Shown piece after piece: positions 34,005-45,400 of a stretch of 64,000 nt of DNA. The position numbers were made by a program, and so were the translations under genes. The notes beneath the pieces are model-generated. The model had not been told where the DNA came from. It made no database searches and saw only the letters and a list, made by a program, of their open reading frames with translations. This DNA comes from Bizionia saleffrena (GTDB lineage Bacteria > Bacteroidota > Bacteroidia > Flavobacteriales > Flavobacteriaceae). How positions within the stretch are numbered: the first letter of the stretch is position 1; each line of letters begins with the position of its first letter. The stretch is taken from contig NZ_VSKM01000012.1 in the NCBI RefSeq assembly GCF_008086175.1, forward strand, positions 1 to 64,000, given 5' to 3'.

Positions 34005-34829
34005 TTAAATCTTAAAAGTAATTACGGGTCTTTTTGCGTGGTTCACTAAGTCCTCACTAATACTGCCATTTAAAAAGTGCGAGATCCCTTGTCGGCCGTG
34101 CGTGCTAATTCCAATCAAATCGGCATTAATAATTTGCGAGAAATTTAAAATGCCTTTCTCTACGCTCTCGTCATTATAGATGTTAGTTGTAAAATTTTCG
34201 AATGTATTACCTTCAATAAATTCTCGTATTCTTACTTTGGCAGTAGCGGTAGTTGTAAAATTCCCCATAGTATTCACCATAAGTAAGTGGATTTTAGCAT
34301 TAAAAAGTTCGGCAAGTTTAATGGCTTGTTTGTAGGTGTCTTTATTATCATTTTTAAAATCTGATGCAAAAACAAACTCTTCAATAGTAAAATTAATATG
34401 TTCGTTTTTAATCACAAGAACAGGAACATCGGAGGTTCTTACAATTTTTTCTGCGGTCGATCCAATAAACATTTCTTTTAAACCATCTGCCCCGTGAGAT
34501 CCCATAATTATTAAATCAATTCTGTTTTTTTTACACGTTTCTAAAATACCTTGAGAAATTTCTTTAAAATCAACAGTATGCGTGATCGAGAGAGATTGTA
34601 AATAGTCTTTTTCTAAAAGATCTTCAAATTTTTTCTGAGCTAATTTCATGAAATAGACAGCTTCTGGGAGCTCGGTTGGCGTGCCTAACTCACTAATTTG
34701 TTGGAGTGGTAAATCTAGTAGATGCAGAAGTAAAAGCTCACAATCGTGTTTTTTTGCGAGCTGAGCAGCCACCTTTAATGCGTTTTCTGCTTCCGGTGAA
34801 AAGTCGGTAGGAACAAGTATTTTTTTCAT
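34005..34829 (-). CDS. tandem universal stress protein
   Basis: A 274-aa protein with two Usp domains. The first starts KKILVPTDFSPEAENALKVA and has the ATP-binding G-x2-G-x9-G(S/T) motif as MGSHGADGLKEMFIGSTAEKI. The second (about 150-274) ends ISTHGRQGISHFLNGSISEDL, again close to the motif. A longer frame reaches 35060, but it overlaps the rimP leader; the ATG at 34829 (MKKILVPTDF) is the natural start. Cytoplasmic stress-response protein; divergent from rimP. Confidence 0.92.
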   Translation of the reverse strand: MKKILVPTDFSPEAENALKVAAQLAKKHDCELLLLHLLDLPLQQISELGTPTELPEAVYFMKLAQKKFEDLLEKDYLQSLSITHTVDFKEISQGILETCKKNRIDLIIMGSHGADGLKEMFIGSTAEKIVRTSDVPVLVIKNEHINFTIEEFVFASDFKNDNKDTYKQAIKLAELFNAKIHLLMVNTMGNFTTTATAKVRIREFIEGNTFENFTTNIYNDESVEKGILNFSQIINADLIGISTHGRQGISHFLNGSISEDLVNHAKRPVITFKI

Positions 34830-34911
34830 AAAAGAGGTTGTTTTAGTTGTTTTTCTAAAGTTAACTATAAAATTTGATATTTCAATAATTATGTAAATCA
34901 ATATAATTGTG

Positions 34912-34919
34912 TATATTTG
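34912..34919 (+). promoter_or_regulatory. probable -7 element of the rimP-nusA-infB operon
   Basis: TATATTTG at 34912-34919 fits TAnnTTTG and lies just upstream of the rimP leader hairpin. No clean -33 TTTG is found at the expected 19-bp spacing, so this is only likely. Confidence 0.5.
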
Positions 34920-34944
34920 CACCGTTGTAATAAAAAAAGAAAGC

Positions 34945-34970
34945 GAGGGGACGGAGAGTCCCCTCTTTTT
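34945..34970 (+). terminator. terminator-like hairpin in the rimP leader (attenuator candidate)
   Basis: A perfect 8-bp GC-rich stem GAGGGGAC / GTCCCCTC with loop GGAGA and a run of five T, between the -7 element and the rimP ATG (34981). Placed here it would end transcription before rimP-nusA-infB unless antiterminated. Feedback by NusA on its own operon is known in other bacteria, so attenuation is plausible. Confidence 0.6.
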
Positions 34971-34980
34971 ATACTTAAGA

Positions 34981-35442
34981 ATGTTTGTAGCAAAAGTCAA
35001 AGAATTATTAGAAAACGGACTATTAGAAAGAGAAGATCTTTTTCTAATAGATCTTACCATTTCGGGAGATAACGAGGTTACTATTATTATCGATGGAGAT
35101 CAAGGCGTTAAGGTAGAAGATTGTATCTTTGTTAGCCGCGCAATCGAACATAATATTGATAGTGAAGAATACGATTTTTCTTTAGAAGTCGCTTCAGCAG
35201 GGGCAACAACACCTTTAAAATTGCCAAGACAATACAAGAAAAATATTGGACGCGAAATAGAGGTGAGAACAGCAACTGAAACGATTACTGCAAAGTTAGT
35301 TTCTGCTTCAGAGGAAGCAATAGAGTTAGAATGGAAAGCAAGAGAACCTAAACCTATAGGAAAAGGTAAAGTTACCGTTCAGAAAAAAGCAAATATTGTC
35401 TATGATAACATATTAGAGGCAAAAGTGATGATAAAATTTTAA
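34981..35442 (+). CDS. rimP: ribosome maturation factor RimP
   Basis: A 153-aa RimP: an N-terminal alpha/beta domain (VKELLENGLLEREDLFLIDL, TIIIDGDQGV, DCIFVSRAIE) and the hallmark DFSLEVASAGATTPLKLPRQYKKN (usual family EVSSPGLDRPL), then a C-terminal SH3-like barrel. It helps 30S maturation. A longer frame runs back to 34909, but it would cover the leader hairpin; the ATG at 34981 fits the family. First gene of rimP-nusA-infB, 13 bp before nusA. Confidence 0.95.
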   Translation: MFVAKVKELLENGLLEREDLFLIDLTISGDNEVTIIIDGDQGVKVEDCIFVSRAIEHNIDSEEYDFSLEVASAGATTPLKLPRQYKKNIGREIEVRTATETITAKLVSASEEAIELEWKAREPKPIGKGKVTVQKKANIVYDNILEAKVMIKF

Positions 35443-35455
35443 TTCAATAAGAGTT

Positions 35456-36688
35456 ATGGAAAATCTTGCATTAATTGAATCGTTTTCGGAGTTTAAAGAC
35501 GATAAATTAATCGACCGTGTTACATTAATGGCTATTTTAGAAGATGTTTTTAGAAATGCCTTAAAAAAGAAATTTGGAGATGATGATAATTTTGATATCA
35601 TTATAAATCCAGATAAGGGAGATTTAGAAATATGGAGAAATAGAATCGTGGTAGCAGACGGAGAAGTGGAAGAGCCCAACCAGGAAATTTCATTATCTGA
35701 AGCGCGTAAAATTGAACCAGATTTTGAAGTAGGTGAAGATGTGTCTGAAGAAGTAAAATTAATAGATCTTGGTCGTCGTTCTATTTTAGCATTACGCCAA
35801 AATTTAATTTCGAAAATTCAAGAACACGATAACACTAATATCTACAAGCAATTTAAGGATTTAGAAGGATCTTTATATAGTGCAGAGGTACACCATATTC
35901 GTCACCGTGCCGTTATTTTATTAGACGACGAGGGCAACGAAATTATATTACCAAAAGAAAAACAAATTCCTTCAGATTTTTTCAGAAAAGGAGATAATGT
36001 AAGAGGGATTATTGATAGTGTAGAATTAAAAGGGAACAAACCGTCCATTATAATGTCGCGTACTTCTCCTAAATTCTTAGAAAAATTATTTGAAGCTGAA
36101 ATTCCAGAAGTATTTGATGGTTTAATTACCATTCAAAATGTAGTGCGAATTCCAGGTGAAAAAGCAAAAGTTGCGGTAGATTCTTACGATGATAGAATAG
36201 ATCCTGTTGGCGCTTGTGTGGGTATGAAAGGATCTAGAATTCACGGTATTGTTCGCGAATTAGGAAACGAAAATATCGATGTAATTAATTATACAACAAA
36301 CTTACAGTTATACATTACGAGAGCATTAAGCCCGGCACGTGTAACATCTATTAAAATAGACGAGGAAAATAAAAGAGCAGAAGCGATTTTAAAACCCGAA
36401 GAGGTAAGTAAAGCAATTGGTCGTGGCGGTCACAACATCCGTTTAGCAGGCCAATTAACAGGTTACGAAATTGATGTCTTTAGAGAAGGTGCAGAAGAAG
36501 ATGTGGAATTAAGAGAATTCTCAGATGAAATTGAAGGCTGGATCATCTCCGAATTTAGCAAAGCAGGTTTGGATACAGCGAAAAGCATATTAGAACAAGA
36601 TGTTGAAGATTTAATAAAAAGAACAGATCTGGAAGAGGAGACAATTCTGGATGTTATTAGAATTCTTAAGGAAGAATTCGAAGATTAA
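35456..36688 (+). CDS. nusA: transcription termination/antitermination factor NusA
   Basis: A 410-aa NusA in the short form without C-terminal acidic repeats. NusA N-domain about 1-130, S1 domain about 130-200 (GSLYSAEVHHI...), then KH domains with VDSYDDRIDPVGACVGMKGSRI and KAIGRGGHNIRLAGQLTGYEIDV. It binds RNA polymerase and nascent RNA and modulates pausing. Second gene of the operon; it may act on the terminator-like hairpin in front of rimP. Confidence 0.97.
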   Translation: MENLALIESFSEFKDDKLIDRVTLMAILEDVFRNALKKKFGDDDNFDIIINPDKGDLEIWRNRIVVADGEVEEPNQEISLSEARKIEPDFEVGEDVSEEVKLIDLGRRSILALRQNLISKIQEHDNTNIYKQFKDLEGSLYSAEVHHIRHRAVILLDDEGNEIILPKEKQIPSDFFRKGDNVRGIIDSVELKGNKPSIIMSRTSPKFLEKLFEAEIPEVFDGLITIQNVVRIPGEKAKVAVDSYDDRIDPVGACVGMKGSRIHGIVRELGNENIDVINYTTNLQLYITRALSPARVTSIKIDEENKRAEAILKPEEVSKAIGRGGHNIRLAGQLTGYEIDVFREGAEEDVELREFSDEIEGWIISEFSKAGLDTAKSILEQDVEDLIKRTDLEEETILDVIRILKEEFED

Positions 36689-36725
36689 CATATATTTGAG
36701 TAAAATTAAAGGTTAAAGGCAATTT

Positions 36726-39698
36726 ATGGCTGAAACGATTAGATTAAATAAAGTATTACGTGAGCTTAACATCTCGTTAGATCGTGCCGTAGAATTTTTG
36801 AATTCTAAAGGTATCGAGATCGAGAAGCGTCCAACAACGAAAATATCTCAAGACACTTATAACGTGCTTTCAGGTGAGTTTCAAACAGATGCGAGCAAAA
36901 AAGTAAAATCTCAAGAAGTTAGTGAAGCTAAGCAGAAAGAAAAGGACGATTTGCGTTTAAAACGTGAAAAAGAATTGGAAGCTAAGCAGAAAGAAGATGA
37001 AGAGAGAGAACGCGCTAGAAAGCAAGAGGTTGTTAAAGCTAATAAACCCCTTTCAGGCCCTAAACAAGTAGGCAAAATCGACCTTGATCCTAAAAAGGCC
37101 AAGGAAGAATCTAAGCCAGCTGAAACTCCAAAAGTAGAGACTCCTAAAGTTGAAGCTCCTAAAGTAGAAACGCCAAAAACTGAAGCCCCTAAAAAGGAAG
37201 CGCTTAAAGTGGACGCCGAAACTAAAAAGGAACCTTCAAAACCGGAGGTTAAAACAGAGACAGCTAAACCTAAAACTACAGTGTCTAAAACAGAACCTGT
37301 AAAAACAGAAAAACCTAAAGCGACAGATAAGCCGTCTGTGGACTCTAAGGAGACTGTTAAAAAAGTAGACACGCCAACACCCGCTAAAAAAATAGAGACT
37401 ATAAAAGCAGATACTCCAAAAGTAGACACTCCAAAAGCCACTAAGAAAGCAGAAACTCCGAAAGCAGAAACACCTAAAGTAGATGCTGTAAAAGAAGACG
37501 CTGAAAAACCTGGCGAGCTCGTTGAAGAAACAGTTAAAACAAAATATCAGAAACTTTCAGGGCCAAAAATTGCAGGAGAGAAAATAGATCTTTCACAATT
37601 TAAAAAGCCTAAGAAAAAGAAAGATGATAAAAAAGAGATCGATAGCGCGAACAAGAAGAAACGTCGTCGTATCTCTAAACCAGGAGATAATAAACCGGGA
37701 ACGTCAACAGGAGGGAATACCAGAACTAACGACAGATTTAAAGGGAAAAAAGCGACGCCTGTACGTCGTACTACCGTTGTTAAAGAAGATCCTAGTGAAG
37801 ATGATGTTAAAAAACAAGTAAGAGAAACCTTAGAGAAACTTCAGGGTAAATCTAACAAAGGTAGAGGTGCTAAATATCGTAGAAATAAAAGAGATTCACA
37901 CAGAGATCAAACTGAAAAATCGCTTGAACAACTAGAAGCTGAAAGCAAAATCCTTAAAGTTACAGAGTTTGTAACCGCAAGCGAGGTCGCTATGATGATG
38001 GATGTTCCTGTAACAAAAATTATCTCTGCATGTATGTCTTTAGGTATGATGGTAACAATGAATCAACGTTTAGACGCTGAAACGTTAACTATTGTAGCCG
38101 ATGAGTTTGGTTATGAAGTAGTATTTGTAACTGCCGATATTGAGGAATCCATTGTAGAGGTTCTGGACAAACCGGAAGATTTGGTTACCAGAGCACCTAT
38201 TGTAACGGTAATGGGTCACGTAGATCATGGTAAAACATCGTTATTAGATTACATCCGTAAGGAAAATGTAATCGCTGGAGAATCGGGAGGAATCACACAG
38301 CATATTGGTGCGTATGGTGTAGAATTAGAAAACGGACAGAAAATCTCGTTTTTAGATACACCAGGTCACGAGGCCTTTACCGCAATGCGTGCGCGTGGAG
38401 CTCAAGTTACCGATATCGCTATTATTGTAGCTGCTGCCGATGATGATATTATGCCGCAAACTAAAGAGGCTATTGCTCACGCTCAAGCTGCAGGAGTTCC
38501 TATTGTGTTTGCCATTAATAAAATTGATAAGCCAACAGCAAATCCTGAGAAAATTAAAGAAGGATTAGCACAAATGAACCTTTTAGTTGAAGATTGGGGA
38601 GGTAAAATTCAATCGCACGATATTTCAGCTAAACAGGGAACTGGTGTTAAAGAATTATTAGAGAAAATATTACTAGAAGCAGAGATTCTAGAACTTAAAG
38701 CAAACCCGAACAAGCCAGCAGTGGGTACAGTCGTAGAAGCTTATTTAGATAAAGGACGTGGTTACGTGTCTACTATTTTAGTCCAAGCCGGTACACTTCG
38801 TATTGGAGATTATGTATTAGCAGGTAAAAATAGTGGTAAGATTAAGGCTATGCAAGACGAAAGAGGCCGTGAGGTTCTTGAGGCCGGACCATCGACACCG
38901 GTATCTATATTGGGATTAGACGGTGCTACACAAGCAGGAGATAAGTTTAGTGTTTTTGCAGATGAAAGAGAAGCCAAACAAATTGCAACTAAACGTATGC
39001 AGTTGCAACGTGAGCAAGATGTACGTACTACTAAAACATTAACGCTTGCCGAAATAGGAAGACGTATTGCTTTAGGAACGTTTAAAGAATTAAATATTAT
39101 TCTTAAAGGTGATGTTGATGGATCTGTTGAAGCCTTAACCGATTCGTTCCAAAAACTATCAACCGAAGAAATACAAGTTAATATCTTACATAAAGGTGTT
39201 GGTGCCATTACAGAGAGTGATGTGTTATTAGCAACTGCTTCAGATGCTATTATTATCGGATTTAATGTAAGACCAGTGGGTAACGCTCGCGTTATTGCAG
39301 ATCGTGAAGAAGTGGATATTAGAACCTATTCTATTATTTATGATGCTATCAACGATCTTAAAGATGCAATGGAAGGAATGTTATCTCCAGAATTAAAAGA
39401 GGAGATTACGGGTACTGCCGAAATTAGAGAGATCTTTAAAGTGTCTAAAGTAGGTTCAATTGCGGGTTGTATGGTAATGAATGGTAAAATATTCAGAAAC
39501 TCAAGAATTCGTTTAATAAGAGATGGTGTTGTAATGCACACAGGTGGTTTAACCTCTCTAAAACGATTTAAAGACGACGCTAAAGAAGTTGCTAAAGGAT
39601 ACGATTGTGGTATGCAAATTAAAAATTATAACGATATCGAAGAGGGCGATACTATTGAAGCGTTCCACGAAGTTGAAGTAAAAAAGAAGTTGAGATAA
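36726..39698 (+). CDS. infB: translation initiation factor IF-2
   Basis: A 990-aa IF-2. An N-terminal IF2_N segment ([20 protein letters not shown]) is followed by a long Lys/Pro/Glu-rich low-complexity linker (about 65-300) with repeated PKVETPK / PKVEAPK units. A second IF2_N is at about 415. The G domain has [18 protein letters not shown] (G1), DTPGHEAF (G3) and AINKIDKP (G4). Domains II-IV end in [19 protein letters not shown]. It delivers fMet-tRNA to the ribosome. Third gene of the operon; a terminator follows 24 bp downstream. Confidence 0.97.
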   Translation: MAETIRLNKVLRELNISLDRAVEFLNSKGIEIEKRPTTKISQDTYNVLSGEFQTDASKKVKSQEVSEAKQKEKDDLRLKREKELEAKQKEDEERERARKQEVVKANKPLSGPKQVGKIDLDPKKAKEESKPAETPKVETPKVEAPKVETPKTEAPKKEALKVDAETKKEPSKPEVKTETAKPKTTVSKTEPVKTEKPKATDKPSVDSKETVKKVDTPTPAKKIETIKADTPKVDTPKATKKAETPKAETPKVDAVKEDAEKPGELVEETVKTKYQKLSGPKIAGEKIDLSQFKKPKKKKDDKKEIDSANKKKRRRISKPGDNKPGTSTGGNTRTNDRFKGKKATPVRRTTVVKEDPSEDDVKKQVRETLEKLQGKSNKGRGAKYRRNKRDSHRDQTEKSLEQLEAESKILKVTEFVTASEVAMMMDVPVTKIISACMSLGMMVTMNQRLDAETLTIVADEFGYEVVFVTADIEESIVEVLDKPEDLVTRAPIVTVMGHVDHGKTSLLDYIRKENVIAGESGGITQHIGAYGVELENGQKISFLDTPGHEAFTAMRARGAQVTDIAIIVAAADDDIMPQTKEAIAHAQAAGVPIVFAINKIDKPTANPEKIKEGLAQMNLLVEDWGGKIQSHDISAKQGTGVKELLEKILLEAEILELKANPNKPAVGTVVEAYLDKGRGYVSTILVQAGTLRIGDYVLAGKNSGKIKAMQDERGREVLEAGPSTPVSILGLDGATQAGDKFSVFADEREAKQIATKRMQLQREQDVRTTKTLTLAEIGRRIALGTFKELNIILKGDVDGSVEALTDSFQKLSTEEIQVNILHKGVGAITESDVLLATASDAIIIGFNVRPVGNARVIADREEVDIRTYSIIYDAINDLKDAMEGMLSPELKEEITGTAEIREIFKVSKVGSIAGCMVMNGKIFRNSRIRLIRDGVVMHTGGLTSLKRFKDDAKEVAKGYDCGMQIKNYNDIEEGDTIEAFHEVEVKKKLR

Positions 39699-39721
39699 AC
39701 ATCTACCTTTTTAAATATAAT

Positions 39722-39755
39722 AAAAAGCATCTATTGAAAAATAGATGCTTTTTTA
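39722..39755 (+). terminator. rho-independent terminator after infB
   Basis: Stem AAAGCATCTAT / ATAGATGCTTT with a short A-rich loop and a T-run, 24 bp behind the infB stop. Confidence 0.85.
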
Positions 39756-40462
39756 CTTTTATGAGTTACCAGATTTTAATAGCACAAACGCAATCGCGTT
39801 GTGCGCAATCTAGCGGCTACTTATACAGTGATGTGCTGTAGTTTCAAACTTCGGGTTTATTGTTCCTGAGAACACGGGAAAGGGCCGATCACGCCGTAAC
39901 GAAAAAACCGAACGGTCTATGCTATTAGTTTACATTATGGATGTTTCTAAATTGAGACGCCACTTTAACGTCGTATGTATTCTTCAACATTAAGTAGTTT
40001 TTTGTTTAGTTAGGTCTATACAGTGATTTTATGTTTCAAATAGGGAATGGATTGAAAGGTGCTGTACTGCGTTTTTGTTTATATGTTATTCTGTAATTTT
40101 TAAGATAGTATAACAGCTGTTGCTTTCGGGTACAATCAAGCCAGCCTTATAGTACAGGAGATTTTGAAGATATTATCTATTAATTTCTGTGGTATCGCAA
40201 TTCAGTGTATCGCTGTATTTAAAGTATGCTATAAAATGAGAACAACCGTGTTTTGTATAAAAAAACAGATTACGGCTACCCTATTTTATTAGTGGATTTC
40301 TATACTGAAGTGTTAAATAATAAGCGAGGTGTTTTCGAGGCTGACTGAATTTTAAACGGTACGTTATAGATGAGAGTTTAATCGGTCTCTAGAATTAAAG
40401 GTTATGTAATATATACGATCAATTATGAAATATAAAACGTAACGTCTATAAGCTTCCCTAAT
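39756..40462. other. 700-bp spacer, nothing recognised
   Basis: No protein-like frame, RNA gene or repeat found between the infB terminator and the next terminator. Stops are frequent on both strands. Confidence 0.5.
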
Positions 40463-40507
40463 AAAAAAAAGCACCTCATTTAGCGATTTAAATGAGGTGC
40501 TTTTTTA
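40463..40507 (-). terminator. bidirectional terminator after the SPOR-domain gene
   Basis: A perfect 12-bp stem GCACCTCATTTA / TAAATGAGGTGC, flanked by an A-run (40463-40470) and a T-run (40501-40506), 21 bp from the SPOR gene's stop on the minus strand. Confidence 0.85.
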
Positions 40508-40527
40508 TTCCTACTAAAGGGAAGTAA

Positions 40528-40920
40528 TTATTGTTTTTTTGGGTTTAAAGGAAAGGCATTCGGAAATGTTTTTTTAATTTTAGCTAAAGCCCGGTCAGCC
40601 TCTAATCGCGATCTAAAGCTTCCTGCATAAATTTTGTAATTAGGCGTCTCGTATTTAAGCGAAGTGCTCCAATCCGTATGTGCCTGCTTAAACTTACTAC
40701 GTGCACTTTCCGCTCCTTCTAAACTCCCGGAGTAGATATTAATACGGTAACGCTCATTATCACTCTCATTAGTGTTTATTTCTTTCTTTAATTCTAACAA
40801 TTTTGTAATTTTGGAATCTTGATTGATCACTAATGTTCCTTCTTGCGCGTGACTGTAAAAACAGACTGATAGTGTTAATAAAATCACTAAACTGCTGTTT
40901 CTTAATGGTAATAATTTCAT
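40528..40920 (-). CDS. SPOR-domain protein
   Basis: A 130-aa exported protein: signal peptide (LVILLTLSVCFYSHAQ) and a C-terminal SPOR domain (about 55-130) with YRINIYSGSLEGAESARSKF and YKIYAGSFRSRLEADRALAK. SPOR domains bind peptidoglycan stripped of peptides. The small size and periplasmic placement suggest a cell-wall-associated role; the partner is unknown. Divergent from the act operon. Confidence 0.88.
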   Translation of the reverse strand: MKLLPLRNSSLVILLTLSVCFYSHAQEGTLVINQDSKITKLLELKKEINTNESDNERYRINIYSGSLEGAESARSKFKQAHTDWSTSLKYETPNYKIYAGSFRSRLEADRALAKIKKTFPNAFPLNPKKQ

Positions 40921-41045
40921 AGAGTTATCTTTAGGTATGCAAATGTATAGGTTATAAACGTAAAATGGATGTATTTTCTTATTTAGAATTTATCTAAATT
41001 AATAATTAAGACTTCTCTAACATTTATAAAATCGACTTTAAGTAT

Positions 41046-41053
41046 TACTTTTG
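41046..41053 (+). promoter_or_regulatory. probable -7 promoter element of the act/cox operon
   Basis: TACTTTTG at 41046-41053 fits TAnnTTTG. Nineteen bp upstream lies TTTA (41023-41026), one base off the TTTG element. It precedes the actA ATG by 36-80 bp. Confidence 0.6.
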
Positions 41054-41088
41054 CTTAGAAATTTATAAGCGTATATTTCTTTCTGAAT

Positions 41089-42426
41089 ATGAAAAAATCG
41101 TACCAAAGTTTGGAAGATAATTTAACTAATAATATGAAACAGGTGATTCACCGTAAATTAGGACGTAACATACTAGGTTTAGGTCTAATTATTTTACTAG
41201 CATTTTCTACTTCTCTTCAGGCCCAAGATGGCGATCCAGTTGCAGGTAAGGCATTGTTTAACACGAATTGTGCAGCTTGTCATAAGTTAGACAAGAAAAT
41301 GACAGGACCCGCATTGCGAAATGTCGAGGCGCGTTTAGCAGACGAAGAAGGTTTAGACCGAGAGTGGCTAAACAAATGGATACGTAACAGTGCCGGTATG
41401 GTAAATTCTGGCGATGCGTATGCCGTAAAAATTTACGAAGAATATAATGGTGCGGCAATGTCTGCATTTCCTTTGTTCTCTGATGCGGATATCGATAATA
41501 TCTTAGCGTATACAGCAGAAGAGAAAAAAGAAGCACCGGTTGGTGTTACGGGAGTTGGAGCAGTAGCTGCAAACCCCCAAAATGATGGTGCTTCCAATAA
41601 GTTAATTCTTGCCGGTCTAGCATTATTGTTTTCTTTATTAGCGGGAGCGTTATTCTTAGTAAATAAAACACTACGCCGTTTTGCAGACGAAAAAGGCTTA
41701 GAATTAAATCAGAAACCAAAAAACACACCCATTTGGAAAGCTTTTCTCCAAAACCAATTTTTAGTATTGGTAACTGTGGTGTTCTTATTGTTGGCTGGAG
41801 GTTATTTTGTTTACGGTTACTTAATGCAAGTAGGAGTAAATCAAGGTTACGAACCAGTACAACCTATACATTTCTCACACAAAATACACGCCGGAGATAA
41901 CGGAGTCGATTGTAAATATTGCCACTCTTCAGCAAGAGTGAGTAAGACGTCAGGTATTCCTTCTCTTAATGTATGTATGAACTGTCATAAATCTATTTAC
42001 GAATATAACGGGGAAACTTCTGCTGCGTATTCTAAAGAGTTCTACGATGGAGAAATTAAAAAATTATACGACGCTGTTGGATGGGATGATGCAGAGCAAA
42101 AATATACAGGAGTAGAGAAGCCAGTAAAATGGGTTAGAATTCATAATCTTCCAGATTTTGCTTACTTTAATCACTCACAACACGTTGTCGTTGCAGGGTT
42201 AGAATGTCAAACGTGTCATGGACCTGTACAGGAAATGGAAATTATGTCTCAACACTCTCCATTAACAATGGGGTGGTGTATTAACTGTCACCGTGAAACA
42301 AAAGTAAAAGTAAAGGACAATCCTTACTATACAAAAATTCACGAACAGTTATCAAAAAAGTACGGTGTTGAGGAATTAACAGCAGCTCAAATGGGTGGAT
42401 TAGAATGTGGAAAATGCCACTACTAA
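41089..42426 (+). CDS. actA: Alternative Complex III subunit ActA (multiheme c)
   Basis: A 445-aa multiheme cytochrome of ACIII, the quinol:electron-acceptor complex that replaces bc1. Six CxxCH sites are visible. An N-terminal monoheme domain (NTNCAACHKLDKKMTGPAL) is followed by a membrane helix (~171-190) and another (~227-250), then five more hemes (CKYCH, CMNCH, CQTCH, CINCH, CGKCH). The signal peptide ends LQAQ; the ATG at 41134 (MKQVIHRK) is an alternative start with a tidier signal peptide. First gene of actABCDEF-coxB-coxA. Confidence 0.94.
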   Translation: MKKSYQSLEDNLTNNMKQVIHRKLGRNILGLGLIILLAFSTSLQAQDGDPVAGKALFNTNCAACHKLDKKMTGPALRNVEARLADEEGLDREWLNKWIRNSAGMVNSGDAYAVKIYEEYNGAAMSAFPLFSDADIDNILAYTAEEKKEAPVGVTGVGAVAANPQNDGASNKLILAGLALLFSLLAGALFLVNKTLRRFADEKGLELNQKPKNTPIWKAFLQNQFLVLVTVVFLLLAGGYFVYGYLMQVGVNQGYEPVQPIHFSHKIHAGDNGVDCKYCHSSARVSKTSGIPSLNVCMNCHKSIYEYNGETSAAYSKEFYDGEIKKLYDAVGWDDAEQKYTGVEKPVKWVRIHNLPDFAYFNHSQHVVVAGLECQTCHGPVQEMEIMSQHSPLTMGWCINCHRETKVKVKDNPYYTKIHEQLSKKYGVEELTAAQMGGLECGKCHY

Positions 42427-42462
42427 TAAAATTAATTAAAGAAGTAAATTCAATTATATAAT

Positions 42463-45400
42463 ATGTCATCAAACAAGAAATACTGGAAAAGTGTTGAAGA
42501 GCTAAACGAAAATAGTTCTATTGTTGAGACGCTAAAACAAAACGAATTTGTTAACGAAATTCCAACTGACGAGTTTTTAGGTGATAAAGACACGTTAGAA
42601 GGTTCTTCTACAACACGTCGTGATTTCTTAAAATATGTTGGTTTTAGCACAGCAGCAGCTTCTTTAGCAGCATGCGAAGGACCAGTAATTAAGTCAATCC
42701 CTTATGTAGTTCAGCCAGAATCAATTATTCCTGGTGTTGCAAACTACTATGCTACTACAATAGCTGATGGTTTTGATTTTACAAGTGTTTTAGTTAAAAC
42801 CCGAGAAGGTCGTCCAATAAAAATTGAAAACAATACATTAGCCGTAACCGATGGTGGGGCCAATGCAAGAGTTAATGCCTCTGTTTTAGGATTGTATGAT
42901 AGCTTAAGGGTGAAAACACCAATGAAAGGCGAAAGCGAAATTTCTTGGTCTACTTTTACTACTGAAACTTCTCAGAAACTAAGTCAATTAGAAGGTACAG
43001 GAAAGCAAATTGTGTTATTAACACAAACCTATGCAAGTCCATCTACCAGCAAACTGATTTCAGAATTTAAAGAAAAGTATAGCAATGTAAACCATGTTGT
43101 TTACGATGCTGTTTCAGAATCTGCAGCATTAGATGCCTTTCAAGCAAAATATAACGAACGTGGTTTAGCGGGGTACGATTTTTCTTTAGCAACGACCATT
43201 GTGTCTGTTGCTGCCGATTTTCTAGGAGATTGGCAAGGTGGAGGTTTCGATGCGAGCTATGCGCAAGGTCGTGTTCCTGTAAATGGGAAAATGTCTCGCC
43301 ATATTCAATTTGAGTCGGTTATGTCTCTCGCTGGAGCGAATGCAGATAAACGTGTTGGAGTAACACCAAGTCAGCAAAAATTAGTTCTAGCAAAATTACA
43401 TAGTTTAATCGTAGGTAGTGCTTTTTCTAAAAGTTTACCGGCGCGTGTTGAGAAAGCAGCACAGTCTGCAGCATCACAGCTTACAAAAGCGGGGAGTACT
43501 GGTGTTTTAATATCTGGTATTAACGATGTCAATGCCCAAACCGTAGTTTTAGAAATTAATGAAGCTTTAAACAGTAGAGCTTTCGATCCTAAAACACCTA
43601 TTAAAACAAGACAAGGTAATGATAAAGCCGTAAAAACTTTGGTTGCCGATATGAAAGCAGGTAAGGTTGGCGCTATTATTATGAGTGGTGTTAACCCACT
43701 ATATACATTGCCAAATGCAACTGATTTTGCTGAAGGTTTAAAACAAACCGATTTATCTGTAACTTTCTCTATGAAGGCAGACGAAACAGCTTCTGTAACA
43801 CAGTATATTGCAGCAGCACCTCATTATTTAGAATCTTGGGGAGATGTAGAATTAAGAAAAGGCCATTATGGTTTAATTCAACCTACAATCCGTCCGTTAT
43901 TCAATACAAAACAATTCCAAGACGCACTATTAATGTGGAATGGAAACGATGTGGTGTATAGCGATTATATTAAAACACTCTGGAAGGAGACTATCTTAAA
44001 TGGTGCTTCTTATAACAGTGCGTTGCACGATGGTGTTTTTGTTTCTAAAGTAGCTCCAGTAACAGAGGATACGACGGCTAATATAGAAGACGCTGTTGAA
44101 ACTCCTGCTAGTAATGCATCAAGTGCTTTAGCAGCATCAGTTTTGGCGAAAGGAATGGAACTTACATTGTACACTAAAATAGGAATGGGAGATGGTCAAC
44201 AAGCCAATAACCCTTGGTTGCAAGAGTTTCCAGATCCTATAACTAGAACATCTTGGGATAACTATTTAACAGTATCTGCTACCGATGCTAAAACGCTTGG
44301 TTTAGTAAACCAACACGTAGCAACAGGTGGTTTAGATGGAAGTTACGCCGATATTACGGTAAACGGAACAACAGTTAAAGTACCGGTTATTATTCAACCA
44401 GGTCAAGCAACGGGTTCTGTTGGTTTAGCTTTAGGTTATGGTCGTACAGCAGGTATAAAAGACGAAATGAAAACGGGTATTAATGGATACCCACTATATA
44501 ACGATTTTAATAATGTTCAATCTGTAACTGTCGCTAAAGCTGCAGGGATGCACGAGTTTGCTTGTGTACAATTACATAATACATTAATGGGTCGTGAAGA
44601 TATTATTAAAGAAACGACACTAGAGATTTTCAATACTAAAGATAAAAAACATTGGAACGCTGTTCCTATGGTTTCTTTAAATCATAAAGAAACTCCAGTA
44701 ACGTCTCCAGAAGTAGATTTATGGGATGAGTTTGATCGTTCTATTGGTCATCACTTCAATTTATCTATCGACTTGAACTCTTGTACTGGATGTGGGGCTT
44801 GTGTTATCGCTTGTCACGCTGAAAACAACGTGCCAGTAGTAGGTAAAGAAGAAATACGTCGTAGTCGGGATATGCACTGGTTGCGTATTGACAGATACTA
44901 CTCTTCTGAAGAGACTTTTGAAGAAGATATTACTAAGAAAAACGAGTTCTCTGGACTATGGGGAGATAAAGGGTCACTATCAGGATTTGGTGAATTAGAA
45001 TCTGCCGCCGATAATCCACAGGTTGTATTTCAACCCATAATGTGTCAACACTGTAACCACGCACCATGTGAAACTGTTTGTCCTGTAGCGGCAACATCTC
45101 ACGGGCGTCAAGGGCAAAACCATATGGCTTATAACCGTTGTGTGGGTACACGCTATTGTGCAAATAACTGTCCATATAAAGTACGTCGTTTTAACTGGTT
45201 CTTATACAATGGTAACGATGAGTTCGATTACCATATGAATGATGACTTAGGAAGAATGGTTATTAACCCTGATGTAACTGTACGTTCAAGAGGAGTGATG
45301 GAAAAATGTTCTATGTGTATACAAAAGACACAGAAAACAATTCTAGATGCTAAGCGTGACGGGCGTGTTATAAAAGATGGTGAATTCGAAACAGCATGTT

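Noticed and set aside
36911-37441. 176-codon minus-strand frame inside infB
   Set aside because: Shadow of the repetitive Lys/Pro-rich linker of IF-2; composition mirrors the sense repeats.
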